This document shows, one piece after another, positions 32,522 through 41,914 of a stretch of 64,000 nucleotides of DNA (positions within the stretch are counted from its first letter, which is position 1; the number at the start of each line of letters is the position of its first letter). The DNA is taken from positions 1 through 64,000 of the forward strand of contig CANQRM010000013.1 of NCBI GenBank assembly GCA_947626265.1. The letters run 5' to 3'. The DNA is from an uncultured Oscillospiraceae bacterium (GTDB lineage: Bacteria > Bacillota > Clostridia > Oscillospirales > Oscillospiraceae). The translations under genes were made by a program, and so were the position numbers. The notes under the pieces are model-generated. The model was given only the letters and a program-made list of their open reading frames with translations. It did no database searches and was not told where the DNA came from.

Positions 32522-33264
32522 TATACGGCGCCACCTTTCTCAGCATAGATCACGATCGCAGTCACATTGTCCCTCGCCCCGCCGGCGATGGCCTCGTCCA
32601 CCAGCTTCCGGCAGGCGGTCTCGGCGTTTTCCTCCGCCAGCAGGACCCGGTGCATCTCCGCCTCCTCCAGGGCGTTCGTGAGCCCGTCAGAGCAGAGCAG
32701 AAACCGGTCACCCTCCCGTATCGGGACGGCGTATTCGTCGCAGGAGACGAACCGCTCGCTGCCCACCGCCCGGGTGATGATATTTCGTCGGGGATGGGTC
32801 CGGCCCTGGGCGGGGGTTATCTCCCCCCGGTCTATCATCTGCTGGACCAGAGAGTGGTCCTTTGTGATCTGCAATATACCGTCCTTGGCGATGCGGTAGG
32901 CCCGGCTGTCGCCCACATTCACGAAGTAGGCCGTGTCCCCCTGCCAATACCCGGCCACCAGAGTAGTGCCCATGCCGGCGTACTCGTCCATATGGGCGGC
33001 GTAGCGGAACACCTTTCGGTTGGCGGCGTCGGTGGCCTGGCGGAGGGCGTCCGCCGGGTCCTCCCCGTCGGAGGCCTCCAGGGCTGCCCGGGCAAAGGCC
33101 GAGAACCGGCCGGCCGCCAGGTCGCTGGCCATCAGGCCGCCCGCCGCGCCGCCCATGCCGTCGCACACGACGGCCAGCACGCCGCCGGCCACGACCTTCA
33201 GGTCGAAGCAGTCCTGGTTCTCCGCCCGGTATTGCCCTTTGTCGCTCAATCCAAAGTAGTTCAT
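32521..33264 (-). CDS. prpC: PP2C-family Ser/Thr phosphatase, PrkC partner
   Basis: 247 residues with the PPM/PP2C metal-binding motifs: opening NQDCF, CDGMGG, a GDSRAYRI block and GARDNVTAIVI at the C-terminus. It reverses PrkC-type phosphorylation in the cytoplasm. The gene overlaps rlmN (ATGA) at its start and prkC at its end, fixing the stoichiometric coupling typical of Firmicutes. Confidence 0.95.
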   Translation of the reverse strand: MNYFGLSDKGQYRAENQDCFDLKVVAGGVLAVVCDGMGGAAGGLMASDLAAGRFSAFARAALEASDGEDPADALRQATDAANRKVFRYAAHMDEYAGMGTTLVAGYWQGDTAYFVNVGDSRAYRIAKDGILQITKDHSLVQQMIDRGEITPAQGRTHPRRNIITRAVGSERFVSCDEYAVPIREGDRFLLCSDGLTNALEEAEMHRVLLAEENAETACRKLVDEAIAGGARDNVTAIVIYAEKGGAV

Positions 33265-34307
33265 TTCTTCCTCATCTGTCCCCGGCGGAGCTGGCCGCAG
33301 GCCGCGTCGATGTCGCTGCCCAGCCGCCGCCTGACGGTAACGGTGACGCCCCCGTCCTCCAGCCGTTTCACGAACCTGTGGACGGTCTGCTCCGACGAGG
33401 GCTGCAAGCCCCGCTCGGACACATAGTTCAGGCGAATGAGATTTATATGAGACCCGGTCCCGCCCAGCCGCTTTATGAGCATATCCGCGTGGCGGGGGGT
33501 GTCGTTCACGTCCTTCACCATGGCGTATTCAAAGGATATGCGCCGGCCCGTGACGTCGAAATACCGGCGGCAGGCCGCGTAAAGCGCGTCCACGCCGTAT
33601 TTCTCATTGATGGGCATGAGTTTGGAGCGGGTCTCGTCGTCCGGCGCGTGAAGGGATACGGACAGTGTCAATTGTAACCGGGCCGCGGCCAGTTTGTCAA
33701 TCGCCTCCACCAGTCCGCAGGTGGAGAGGGATATGTGCCGCATGCCGATATTGACCCCCTCCGGGTCGTTCACGAGGGACAGAAACCGCATGACGTTATC
33801 GTAGTTGTCCAGGGGCTCGCCGATGCCCATGAGCACGATGCCGTCCACCCTGTCCCTGGCGGCCAGGCCGGTGCGGATGACCTCGTCCAGCATCTCCGAC
33901 GCGGTCAGGTCCCGGACCTTTCCGCCGATGGTGCTGGCGCAGAAGGCGCAGCCCATACGGCATCCCACCTGAGAGGAGATGCAGACTGTGTTGCCGTGCT
34001 TGTAGCGCATGAACACCGTCTCCACGCTCTCCCCGTCGGGCAGCTGCCAGAGGAATTTCTCCGTGCCGTCCTGGGCGGAGACCTGCCGGCGCAGCATGGT
34101 GAGGCTGGGGAGGATGAAAAGCCCGTCCAGCTTTTGCCGCAGGTCCTTGGACAGGTCGCTCATCTCCTCAAAGGAGGTGACGCCCCGGCCCAGCCAGCGG
34201 AACACCTGCTTCGCCCGGTAGCCGGGCAGGCCCAGGTCCTGAAACGCCCCGGCGATCTCTGCCGGCAGCATGGCCTTTATATCCCGTTTGACCGCTCCAT
34301 CCGGCAT
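33261..34307 (-). CDS. rlmN: 23S rRNA (adenine2503-C2)-methyltransferase / tRNA adenine37 methyltransferase
   Basis: 348-residue radical-SAM enzyme. The iron-sulfur triad is GCRMGCAFCAS, preceded by the diagnostic SQVGC; the resolving Cys is in SLSTCGLV. The N-terminus (VKRDIKAML...YRAKQVFRWL) aligns with RlmN. It methylates C2 of A2503 in 23S rRNA and A37 in some tRNAs. Start ATG 34307 overlaps rsmB by 31 nt with a weak ribosome site, so translation probably depends on coupling. The C-terminal ...MRKK end overlaps prpC. Confidence 0.95.
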   Translation of the reverse strand: MPDGAVKRDIKAMLPAEIAGAFQDLGLPGYRAKQVFRWLGRGVTSFEEMSDLSKDLRQKLDGLFILPSLTMLRRQVSAQDGTEKFLWQLPDGESVETVFMRYKHGNTVCISSQVGCRMGCAFCASTIGGKVRDLTASEMLDEVIRTGLAARDRVDGIVLMGIGEPLDNYDNVMRFLSLVNDPEGVNIGMRHISLSTCGLVEAIDKLAAARLQLTLSVSLHAPDDETRSKLMPINEKYGVDALYAACRRYFDVTGRRISFEYAMVKDVNDTPRHADMLIKRLGGTGSHINLIRLNYVSERGLQPSSEQTVHRFVKRLEDGGVTVTVRRRLGSDIDAACGQLRRGQMRKK

Positions 34308-35524
34308 AGATAAAATCCGTCCGTTCCGTCCCGGTCCGGCCAGAAGGTCCGTTCCAGGGTCTTGGTGAATTGGGAATGTTCCTTTAAAAACGCCTCCGCC
34401 ACGGCCCCGTTCTCCCGCTCCCGCCAAGTGCAGGTGGAGTAGATGAGCTTTCCGCCGGGCCGCACCGCCGTTGCGATGCTGTCCAAAAGCTCCAATTGCA
34501 ATTCCGGCAGCGCGTCCAGCTCTATGGGGTCCCGGTAGCGTATATCCGGCTTCTTGCGTATGACGCCGAGGCCGCTGCAGGGAAGATCCGCGAACACCGC
34601 GTCGTAGTTTCCGCCGTCGATGTCCCGGGCGTCGCCGGGCTGGCATTGGATGCAGGTCAGGCCCATGCGCTCCGCGCCCCGGGCCACCAGGGCCAGTTTC
34701 TTTTGCAGGATATCCCGGGCCGTTACGGAGCCCGTATTGCCCATGGCGACGGCGGCGGCAAAGCTCTTGCCTCCCGGCGCGGCGCAGGCGTCCAGCACCT
34801 TCATGCCGGGTGCGAGCTCCGCACACTCCGCCACGGCGTGGGCCGCCGGGTCCTGGACGTAGAAGAGCCCCTTTTGGAAGGCCTCCGTGGCGGTGAAGTC
34901 CCCCGCCCTGTCCAGCACCAAGCCCGCGGGCGTCTCGGTGAGGTCCAGCATGCCTTTCAACTCCTCCGCCGAGGCACGGCAGGTGTTGACCTGCACATAC
35001 AACGGCGGCGGGTCGTTGTCCGCCTTGAGGACCGCCTCCGCCCCCTCATAGCCCCGCAGGGCCATGAGCTCCTCCACAAGCCATTTTGGATGACTGTAGC
35101 GGGTGGCGAGATGATCCGCTGTGCCCTCGCCGGGGATGGGCGGCAAGTGTTCCCTATTCTCCCCTATGCGCCGCAGGACGGCGTTCACAAGGCCCGACGC
35201 CCGGCCATATCCCAGGCTCTTGCAAAGAGCCACGGACTCGTCCACCGCCGCCCGGGGCGGGACCTTGTCCATAAAGAGCAGCTGATAGGCACCCAGACGC
35301 AGGATGTCCCGCACCTTGGGCTCCAGCTTGCTCTTGGCGTAGCAGCCGATATAGAAGTCGCACAGGGCCATGTTCTGCAGCACGCCGTAAAATAGCCGCG
35401 CTGCCATGGCTCTGTCCCGGCTGTCCAGGCGGTTTTTCTCCCCCAGCACGTCCATGACCTGCCGGCTCCAGGCGGAATCCCGCCGGAAGCGCTCCAGGGC
35501 CTCCAGGGCCGTTCTCCGGGGCAT
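34277..35524 (-). CDS. rsmB: 16S rRNA (cytosine967-C5)-methyltransferase
   Basis: 415 residues: N-terminal NusB-like RNA-binding domain (about 1-135) and a C-terminal SAM methyltransferase with DACAAPGGKS (SAM loop), DLPCSGLGVIRKKPD (motif IV Cys) and STCTW (motif VI catalytic Cys). It methylates C967 of 16S rRNA. The start overlaps the fmt stop (TAATG). Confidence 0.95.
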   Translation of the reverse strand: MPRRTALEALERFRRDSAWSRQVMDVLGEKNRLDSRDRAMAARLFYGVLQNMALCDFYIGCYAKSKLEPKVRDILRLGAYQLLFMDKVPPRAAVDESVALCKSLGYGRASGLVNAVLRRIGENREHLPPIPGEGTADHLATRYSHPKWLVEELMALRGYEGAEAVLKADNDPPPLYVQVNTCRASAEELKGMLDLTETPAGLVLDRAGDFTATEAFQKGLFYVQDPAAHAVAECAELAPGMKVLDACAAPGGKSFAAAVAMGNTGSVTARDILQKKLALVARGAERMGLTCIQCQPGDARDIDGGNYDAVFADLPCSGLGVIRKKPDIRYRDPIELDALPELQLELLDSIATAVRPGGKLIYSTCTWRERENGAVAEAFLKEHSQFTKTLERTFWPDRDGTDGFYLCRMERSNGI

Positions 35525-36444
35525 TACCGGACCTCCATGGGGTGTCCCAAAAGGTAAGCCCCCGCGGCCATGCGCCTGCCGCCGGCGGCCTGCAGCTCGG
35601 TGACGAGCAGGGTCTCTCCCCCGCCGCAGACGACCTCTATGCCCGCCTTCCCGGCGGATACCACCGTGCCGGGAGCATTGTCACTCTGCCGCCCCGTGGC
35701 CTCGCCGGCGAAGAGCTTGAACGCCGTGCCGCCAAGCTCCGCCGTGGCGCAGGGCCAGGGCTGCATGCCGTAGATGTGCTTCAGCACCATCTGGACCGGC
35801 TTTGTCCAGTCCACCGGGGACTCTTCCTTCGTCAGCGGCGGCGCGTAGGTGGCCTGGCTGCCGTCCTGGGGGATACGGGGCGCTGTTCCCGCCTCGATGT
35901 CCCGCAGGGTCTTCACCAGCAGCTCCGCGCCCATGGGGGCCAGGCGCTCGAATAGCTCCCCGCTGGTCTCTCGCTCGCCGATGGCCGTCTCAGCAGTATA
36001 GATCATGTCCCCCTCGTCCATGCCGGCAGAGAGGTACATGGTTGTGACGCCGGTGACGGCTTCGCCGTTCAGCACCGCCCGCTGGATGGGGGCGCTGCCC
36101 CGATACTTGGGCAGCAGAGAGCCGTGGACGTTGATGCAGCCGTACTTGGGCAGGGCCAGGATGTCCTCGGGGATGATGCGCCCGTAGGCCACCACCACGA
36201 TGATGTCCGGCTTAAGGTCTTTCAGAATGGCGAGAGCCGTGCCGTCCCGCAGCTTCTCCGGCTGGTATACGCCGATGCCCGCGGCCTGGGCCGTCTGCTT
36301 CACGGCGCAGGGCACCAGCTTATGGCCCCGGTCCCGGGGCTTGTCCGGCTGGCAGAACACGCCGCACACGTCAAAGCCCTCCGCCAGCAGCTTTTCCAGG
36401 GAGCAGGCGGCAAAGTCCGGCGTGCCCATGAATACAATGCGCAT
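35524..36444 (-). CDS. fmt: Methionyl-tRNA formyltransferase
   Basis: 306 residues. MRIVFMGTPDFAACSLEKL at the N-terminus, the catalytic Asn-His-Asp set around NVHGSLLPKYRGSAPIQ and the TYAPPLTKEE segment are diagnostic. It formylates initiator Met-tRNA using 10-formyl-tetrahydrofolate. It overlaps def (ATGA), the enzyme that later removes the formyl group. Confidence 0.97.
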   Translation of the reverse strand: MRIVFMGTPDFAACSLEKLLAEGFDVCGVFCQPDKPRDRGHKLVPCAVKQTAQAAGIGVYQPEKLRDGTALAILKDLKPDIIVVVAYGRIIPEDILALPKYGCINVHGSLLPKYRGSAPIQRAVLNGEAVTGVTTMYLSAGMDEGDMIYTAETAIGERETSGELFERLAPMGAELLVKTLRDIEAGTAPRIPQDGSQATYAPPLTKEESPVDWTKPVQMVLKHIYGMQPWPCATAELGGTAFKLFAGEATGRQSDNAPGTVVSAGKAGIEVVCGGGETLLVTELQAAGGRRMAAGAYLLGHPMEVR

Positions 36445-36962
36445 CAGTCCTCTTCCTCCCGCTGGGCGGCGTAATAGGCCTCCAGCTCCTCGTCGGAGAG
36501 GATGTGGTCGCAAAGCTCCGTGAACATATGGCCGTCCAGGTGGTCCAGCTCATGGCAGAAGGCCCGGGCCGTCAGGCCCACTCCCTCGGCCTCGAACCAG
36601 TTCCCGTCCCGGTCCTGGGCCCTCACCTTCACATAGTCCGGCCGCTTCACCATGCCGAAATCCCCAGGCACGGAGAGGCACCCCTCCGGGCCCTCCTGCT
36701 CGCCGCTGGATTCCAGTATCTCCGGGTTCACCAGTTCGATGACGCGCTCCGGCTCCCCCTCGGGCACATTGGTCTCCAGTACCACCACCGCCCGGCGGAG
36801 GATGCCCACCTGGGGCGCGGCCAGACCCACCCCGTTGGCGGTGGTCATGGTCTCTGCCATATCGTCCAGGAGGATGTGCAGGCGCTCATTGAAGTCCGTC
36901 ACGGGACGGCAGCGCTTGGTGAGGGTCTCGTCGCCCTGTTTCAATATGTTCCGAAGAGCCAT
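36444..36962 (-). CDS. def: Peptide deformylase
   Basis: 172-residue metallo-hydrolase that removes the N-formyl group from new proteins. All three motifs are intact: GVGLAAPQVG, EGCLSVPG (metal Cys) and HELDHLDGHMF (metal His pair and catalytic Glu; the usual HExDH reads HELDH). It sits between priA and fmt as in Bacillus. Confidence 0.96.
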   Translation of the reverse strand: MALRNILKQGDETLTKRCRPVTDFNERLHILLDDMAETMTTANGVGLAAPQVGILRRAVVVLETNVPEGEPERVIELVNPEILESSGEQEGPEGCLSVPGDFGMVKRPDYVKVRAQDRDGNWFEAEGVGLTARAFCHELDHLDGHMFTELCDHILSDEELEAYYAAQREEED

Positions 36963-36974
36963 AGATATCTCCTG

Positions 36975-39419
36975 TCAGTCCAGGGGGTCGAAGTCCGCGT
37001 ATACGGACACGCCCCTGTATCGTTTTCCGTCGTTGGCCAGCATCAGCACTCTGCCCACCGCGGCCCGTATCTCCCGTGAGGCAGGGCAGCACACCGTCAC
37101 CCGATATCGCCAAGTGCCCATGACCTTGGCGATGGGAAGCGGCGCGGGACCCAGCACCTTCGCACCGGGCACGTCCCGGGTGAGACGCATCATCTCGTCC
37201 CGGATGTCGGCGCAGCAGCGCAGGACCGTGCTCTCGTCGGCACCGGTGGCCATGATCTCGTACATCTCCGAGAAGGGCGGCGAGCCCGTCACGCTCCGAA
37301 GGCCGATCTCGCCCTCATAAAAACCGTCATAGTCCTGCCGCGCGGCCTGGAGGATGATCTGGTTTTCCGGGGTAAAGGTCTGTATCACCGCCCGGCCCGG
37401 CTTTTCAAACCGGCCGCTGCGGCCGATGACCTGGGTGATGAGGGAGAAGGTCCGCTCCCCCGCCCGGTAGTCGCTGTTGTAGAGGCTCTGGTCGGCGTTC
37501 AGCACGCCCACCAGCGTCACGTTCTCAAAGTTGAGCCCCTTGGTCACCATCTGGGTGCCCACCAAAATGGGGATGCGCTGGGCCCGGAACTGTTCAAAAA
37601 GGGCCCGATGGCTCCCCACCGGGGCCACCGCGTCCGTGTCCATGCGCAGCACGGGCACGTCTGGGAAAAGCTCACCCAGCTCCTCCACCACCTTCTGGGT
37701 CCCGGCGCCGGTGAAGGTCAGCTTCCCGCCGCACTGGGGACAGGCGGCGTCCAGCCGCCGGGTGTGGCCGCAGTAGTGACACATGAGCCGGTTCCCCACG
37801 CTGTGGTAGGTCATGTTGGCGGTGCAGTTGGGGCATTTATAAGTATACCCGCATACGCCGCAGGCTACCAGCTTGCTGGCGCCCCGCCGGTTGAGAAACA
37901 GGATGGACTGCTCGCCCCGGTCGAGATTTTCCGCTATCTCCTGCCGCAAAAGCGAGGAGATGCTGCCGCCGTTGCCGGCCCGGAGCTCCTGCTTCATGTC
38001 CGCGATGCGGACCTCAGGCAGGCGCATAGCGTTAAAGCGGTGGGGCAGCGTGAAGAAATGGTACCGCCCCGTCTGGGCCCAGTAGCGGCTGCACACGTCC
38101 GGCGTGGCGCTTCCCAGCACCAGCAGCGCTTTGGCCCGGGCGCAGAGGAACTTCGCCACGTCCCGGGCGTGATAGCGGGGGTTATTTTCCGATTTATAGG
38201 TGTCCTCCTGCTCCTCGTCCAGGATGACGACGCCCAAATTGGACACCGGCGCGAAGATGGCGCTGCGGGTGCCGATGACCACCCGTGCGGCTCCGGCGCA
38301 GATGCGCTTATATTCGTCATATCGCTCGCCCATGGAAAGGGACGAATGGAGCACCGCGATGTTGTCGCCAAAATGGGAGGAAAAGGTCTGGAGCATCTGG
38401 GGCGTCAGGGCGATCTCCGGCACCAGAAATATAGCCGACTGGTCCCGCTTCAGCACTTCTTCTATGAGGTGCAGATAGATGGTGGTCTTGCCGCTGCCCG
38501 TGACGCCGAACAGGAGCGCGGCCTTGGCCTCTTTGCCGTCCGCCAGAGCCAAAATGCCCTCAAAGGCGGCCCTCTGCTCCGGGTTCAGTTCCGGCAGGGG
38601 CTTTTCCCTTGCGGATACGCCATAGTCGGGCCGGCGGTAGACCTCATGGTCGGAGAGGGTCACCAGGCCCTTCTCCGAAAGCCTTTTTACCGCGTCCCGG
38701 CCCGCGCCGGTGAAGTAGCATATATCCGCCACGCTGGCCCGGCCCAGTTCGGCCAGGAGCCGCAGCACGGCGCCTTGGCGCACGGCGCGGCTGTTCTTTT
38801 CTGCGATATGAAGGGCCTCTTCCGGGCTCACGGCCAGCTCCGCCTGGAGGATTATCTTGTCCCCCGCCCGGCGGGCGGCGCCCGCCTCCGTGCGGAGCAC
38901 GCCTTTCTTCACCAGGGACGCCAGGGCTGGCCCGGGATTCTTCGCGCCGAATACCGCCTCAATGTTGGCCAGCTCGCACCGGCCGCCGTGGCCGGTGACC
39001 GCGTCCAGCACCAGCTTCTCCCCGGCGCCCTTCGCCTTGGCGTAGGCATCCTCCGCCTCCACCGCCAGCAGATACACGGGCCACACGTCGTACCACAGGC
39101 CCGCCGGGAGCATGGCCCGCACCGCGTCCATGACGGTGCAGAAAAACCGCTCCCGCATCCACATGGCCAGCTTCAGCTGCGTCTCGCTCAAAAGGGGCTC
39201 GGCGTCCAGCACTTCCAGGATATTCTTGAGCCGCTTTTCGGTCTGGCCGCCCATGGCCAGCACCACCCCCTCCCGGGGGCGGCTGCCGCCGAAGGGTACC
39301 GCCACCCGCACGCCGGGGCGCACCTTATCCGCGAGCTTATCCGGCACGGCATAGGTATAGGGCCGGTCCACCCAATAGGTCACATCCGCCACAGCGACAC
39401 GGGCCGTCAAGCCGCTCAT
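36975..39419 (-). CDS. priA: Primosomal protein N', replication-restart helicase
   Basis: 814 residues: N-terminal 3'-DNA-binding domain (PYTYAVPDKLADKVRPG), winged-helix region, DEAD-type helicase core with Walker A TGSGKTTIYL and a DEEQ box (DEEH in Bacillus), and a zinc-binding module with paired CxxC motifs (CGVCGYTYKCPNC, CHYCGH, CPQCGG) inside the helicase. PriA reloads the replisome at stalled forks. In Bacillus, coaBC lies between rpoZ and priA; here it is missing and the two are 31 nt apart. Confidence 0.96.
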   Translation of the reverse strand: MSGLTARVAVADVTYWVDRPYTYAVPDKLADKVRPGVRVAVPFGGSRPREGVVLAMGGQTEKRLKNILEVLDAEPLLSETQLKLAMWMRERFFCTVMDAVRAMLPAGLWYDVWPVYLLAVEAEDAYAKAKGAGEKLVLDAVTGHGGRCELANIEAVFGAKNPGPALASLVKKGVLRTEAGAARRAGDKIILQAELAVSPEEALHIAEKNSRAVRQGAVLRLLAELGRASVADICYFTGAGRDAVKRLSEKGLVTLSDHEVYRRPDYGVSAREKPLPELNPEQRAAFEGILALADGKEAKAALLFGVTGSGKTTIYLHLIEEVLKRDQSAIFLVPEIALTPQMLQTFSSHFGDNIAVLHSSLSMGERYDEYKRICAGAARVVIGTRSAIFAPVSNLGVVILDEEQEDTYKSENNPRYHARDVAKFLCARAKALLVLGSATPDVCSRYWAQTGRYHFFTLPHRFNAMRLPEVRIADMKQELRAGNGGSISSLLRQEIAENLDRGEQSILFLNRRGASKLVACGVCGYTYKCPNCTANMTYHSVGNRLMCHYCGHTRRLDAACPQCGGKLTFTGAGTQKVVEELGELFPDVPVLRMDTDAVAPVGSHRALFEQFRAQRIPILVGTQMVTKGLNFENVTLVGVLNADQSLYNSDYRAGERTFSLITQVIGRSGRFEKPGRAVIQTFTPENQIILQAARQDYDGFYEGEIGLRSVTGSPPFSEMYEIMATGADESTVLRCCADIRDEMMRLTRDVPGAKVLGPAPLPIAKVMGTWRYRVTVCCPASREIRAAVGRVLMLANDGKRYRGVSVYADFDPLD

Positions 39420-39450
39420 GAGTTCGTCTTTCCTCCGCAGAACGCCCGGC

Positions 39451-39672
39451 TCACATCTCGCCGGAGGCAGGGGTATCGTTATCGCTGTTGACGGTGAGCT
39501 TGCCGGTATAGACCTCGTCGATGGCGGCGGACACGGGCTTCTTCGTCAGGGGCTCGCCGGAATTCTCCGCCTCAGCGGAGATGGAGCGGGCCCGCTTGGC
39601 CACCAGGTTGATGAGGGCGTAACGGCTGCCGACCTTGTCCACCAGGTCGGCTACGGGGGGATAGAGCATCAT
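39451..39672 (-). CDS. rpoZ: RNA polymerase omega subunit
   Basis: 73-residue small subunit that helps assemble RNA polymerase. The core SRYALINLVAKRARSI is diagnostic. Two adjacent in-frame ATG codons (39672 and 39669) occur; the first overlaps the gmk stop (ATGA). Position after gmk is conserved across Firmicutes. Confidence 0.93.
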   Translation of the reverse strand: MMLYPPVADLVDKVGSRYALINLVAKRARSISAEAENSGEPLTKKPVSAAIDEVYTGKLTVNSDNDTPASGEM

Positions 39673-40280
39673 GATAACAAGTCTCCTTTTGCCATAGATT
39701 CCAATTTCCGGCCGCTGCGGCAGCTCTCCGCCGTGATGATGGCGTCCAGCTCCCGGGCGGCCTTGTCCGCGTCGTCATTGACGACGATGTAGGTGTAGTT
39801 ATTTGCCAGGGCACACTCCCGCCGGGCCGTCTCCAAACGTCCCGCGATCTTCTCCTCCGTGTCGGTTCCCCGGCCCCGGAGGCGGCGCTCCAGCTCCTCA
39901 AGGCTGGGGGGCGCCAAAAATACGCTCACGGCGTCCGGCCGCTTTTGAAGGACCTGGGCTGCGCCCTGGACCTCGATGTCCAAGAGCACATGCCAGCCCT
40001 CCGCCAGCCGCTCGTCCACGGGCCGCGCCGGGGTGCCGTAGAAGTTGCCCACATACTCCGCGTGCTCCAAAAAGGCATCCTCGCCGATCATGCGAAGGAA
40101 CTCCTCCCGGGTGCGAAAGAAGTAGTTCACGCCGTCCTCCTCCCCGGGACGGGGGTCCCGGGTGGTGGCGGAGACGGAAAAGCGTATGTCGGAGCGTATT
40201 TTCATCAGCTTCCCGATGACGGTGCTCTTGCCGGCGCCGGAGGGACCGGACATCACGATCAACAGGCCTTTCTCAGTCAT
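39669..40280 (-). CDS. gmk: Guanylate kinase
   Basis: 203 residues. P-loop SGPSGAGKSTV, the GMP-binding TTRDPRPGEEDGVNYFF and the DIEVQGAAQV segment are typical. It converts GMP to GDP with ATP, feeding GTP, dGTP and (p)ppGpp pools. Overlaps remA at its start and rpoZ at its end. Confidence 0.97.
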   Translation of the reverse strand: MTEKGLLIVMSGPSGAGKSTVIGKLMKIRSDIRFSVSATTRDPRPGEEDGVNYFFRTREEFLRMIGEDAFLEHAEYVGNFYGTPARPVDERLAEGWHVLLDIEVQGAAQVLQKRPDAVSVFLAPPSLEELERRLRGRGTDTEEKIAGRLETARRECALANNYTYIVVNDDADKAARELDAIITAESCRSGRKLESMAKGDLLS

Positions 40281-40527
40281 GTGAGGGCCCTCCCTCCTGC
40301 CGCATCCTTCCGGACAGCTCCTCCGGGGACACGGGCGCCAATATCACGTGGCCGCTCTCCATGATGAGCACGGCCTCGGTCTTCCGTCCGTAGGTGGCGT
40401 CTACGAGCCGGCCCGCCTCTTTGGCCTGAGATATGACCCGCTTGATGGGGTTGGACTCCGGCTCCACCGCGGCCACCAGCTTGCCCGGGGCTACATAGCT
40501 TCCAAATCCGATGCTTACAAGCTCCAT
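40273..40527 (-). CDS. remA: Extracellular matrix regulator RemA-like (DUF370)
   Basis: 84 residues of the RemA/DUF370 family, opening with VSIGFGSYVAPGKLVAAVEP and keeping the GRKTEAVLIMESGHVI block. In Bacillus RemA is a DNA-binding protein that forms oligomeric rings and activates matrix and osmoprotection genes. The gene order yicC-remA-gmk-rpoZ is conserved. Start ATG 40527 is 7 nt after yicC. Confidence 0.93.
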   Translation of the reverse strand: MELVSIGFGSYVAPGKLVAAVEPESNPIKRVISQAKEAGRLVDATYGRKTEAVLIMESGHVILAPVSPEELSGRMRQEGGPSHD

Positions 40528-40534
40528 AGACGGC

Positions 40535-41413
40535 TCACTCCATGTTCTGGATCTGCTCGCGTATCTTCTCCAGCTCCGCCTTCATGTCGATGACGGTGCG
40601 GGCAATGTCGCTGTCGGCGCACTTGGAGCCGGTGGTGTTGGCCTCCCGGTTCATCTCCTGCACCAGGAAGTCCAGCTTCCGCCCGGCGGGGGAGCCGGCG
40701 GCCAGCAGGTGCCGGAACTGGGCGATGTGGCTTTTGAGCCGCACCATCTCCTCATCCACGGCCACCTTGTCGGCATATATGGCGGCCTCCTGGAGGATGC
40801 GGCTTTCATCCACCGCGGCGTCCGAGAGCACCTCCTGCATGCGGCCCAGGAGCTTTTCCCGGTACTCCGCCACGGTCTGGGGAGAGCGCTCGACTATCTT
40901 CGCCACCATGGCCTCCAGGGTGCGGAGCTTGCCCTCGATGTCCTCCCGGAGCTTCTCCCCCTCCCGGGTGCGCATGGCGTCAAACTCCTCCAGCGCCTGG
41001 GCAAGAACCGTCACGATGGCATTGGACACTGCGTCCCGGCCCGCGTCGGTCTTGTCGGCGGACAAGACCTCGGGGAACCGCACCAAGCTCAGGGCGCTGA
41101 TCTCCCCGTCCAGGCCGTATTTCTCCGCCGTGTCCCGCACGGCCTTCAGATAGGCCGCAGCCAGGCTCTCGTTGACCTGGATGACGGCCTCCTCCGCCTT
41201 GGAGGCGTCCACGGTAATGAATACGTCCACCTTGCCACGGCTGATGACATTCGCCACAGCGGTGCGCACCGCCTCCTCGGCGAACAGGCAGCTTTTGGGC
41301 AGACGCACGGAAACGTCCAGGTAGCGGTTATTGACGCTCTTCAGCTCCGCCGTCACGGCGATGGCTTCCACCTCGCCCTTGGCGCCGCCGTAGCCCGTCA
41401 TGCTCTTGATCAT
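40535..41413 (-). CDS. yicC: YicC-family endoribonuclease
   Basis: 292 residues, full-length YicC/YloC family: MIKSMTGYGGAKGEVE at the N-terminus, SVNNRYLDVSVRLP, and the C-terminal DUF1732 part with LDFLVQEMNREANTTGSK. Members are oligomeric endoribonucleases implicated in small-RNA and mRNA turnover. Overlaps the stop of the upstream membrane gene (ATGA). Confidence 0.93.
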   Translation of the reverse strand: MIKSMTGYGGAKGEVEAIAVTAELKSVNNRYLDVSVRLPKSCLFAEEAVRTAVANVISRGKVDVFITVDASKAEEAVIQVNESLAAAYLKAVRDTAEKYGLDGEISALSLVRFPEVLSADKTDAGRDAVSNAIVTVLAQALEEFDAMRTREGEKLREDIEGKLRTLEAMVAKIVERSPQTVAEYREKLLGRMQEVLSDAAVDESRILQEAAIYADKVAVDEEMVRLKSHIAQFRHLLAAGSPAGRKLDFLVQEMNREANTTGSKCADSDIARTVIDMKAELEKIREQIQNME

Positions 41414-41913
41414 TCAAAGTACCTCGCGATCTTCACGATATAGAACCGGATGAGAGAGGAATAGGCCTGGTCGTATAGCCAGAACACCACCGCTCCCAAG
41501 GGGTAGAGTATGTACCACGAGAGCTCCCTGCCCGTAAAGGAGAACAGCGCCCGGGCCAGCAGCCAGTAGATGACGAAGGCGAAGGTGTACAGGGCAAACT
41601 TGCACGCCCACACCTGCCACAGCTTGTGGAGTTTTTCAAAGAGGCTCTTGGCAATAGGGTAAAACCCAAAGAAGGCCACATACATGATGGCCGCCGCCCC
41701 GGGGAACAGCAACGCCCCCAGCGCCGCCGTCAGCACGAATACGCCCAAGGACCACTTGACCCCGTACATCATCAGCGCCACGCACACCGGCATGCTGGAT
41801 ATGGCCACCAGCGCCAGTCTGCCTGCGGGCAGGACAGAGCCCAGCACCAGCAGCACCGTGCCCAGGGCCGTCAAGATGGCCAGCCGCGCCAGCCGTTTCG
41901 TCCCGCTTTTCAT
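41410..41913 (-). CDS. Uncharacterised polytopic membrane protein
   Basis: 167 residues with about five transmembrane helices (around 10-32, 35-52, 55-80, 100-120 and 130-155) and short basic ends. The compact size and helix packing resemble ECF-transporter S components or DUF2232-type proteins, but no substrate signature is visible. Translationally coupled to yicC downstream (ATGA) and 1 nt after the J-domain gene, so it is expressed with the redox/J-protein cluster. Function unknown. Confidence 0.7.
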   Translation of the reverse strand: MKSGTKRLARLAILTALGTVLLVLGSVLPAGRLALVAISSMPVCVALMMYGVKWSLGVFVLTAALGALLFPGAAAIMYVAFFGFYPIAKSLFEKLHKLWQVWACKFALYTFAFVIYWLLARALFSFTGRELSWYILYPLGAVVFWLYDQAYSSLIRFYIVKIARYFE

Positions 41914-41914
41914 C

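Noticed and set aside
34308..34826. N-terminal extension of rlmN into rsmB
   Set aside because: The upstream part translates to Arg/Gly/Pro-rich low-complexity sequence that is the rsmB gene in another frame.
37608..39491. Long plus-strand open frame antisense to priA
   Set aside because: Low-complexity His/Gly/Ala/Gln-rich translation typical of antisense shadows; priA is unambiguous.
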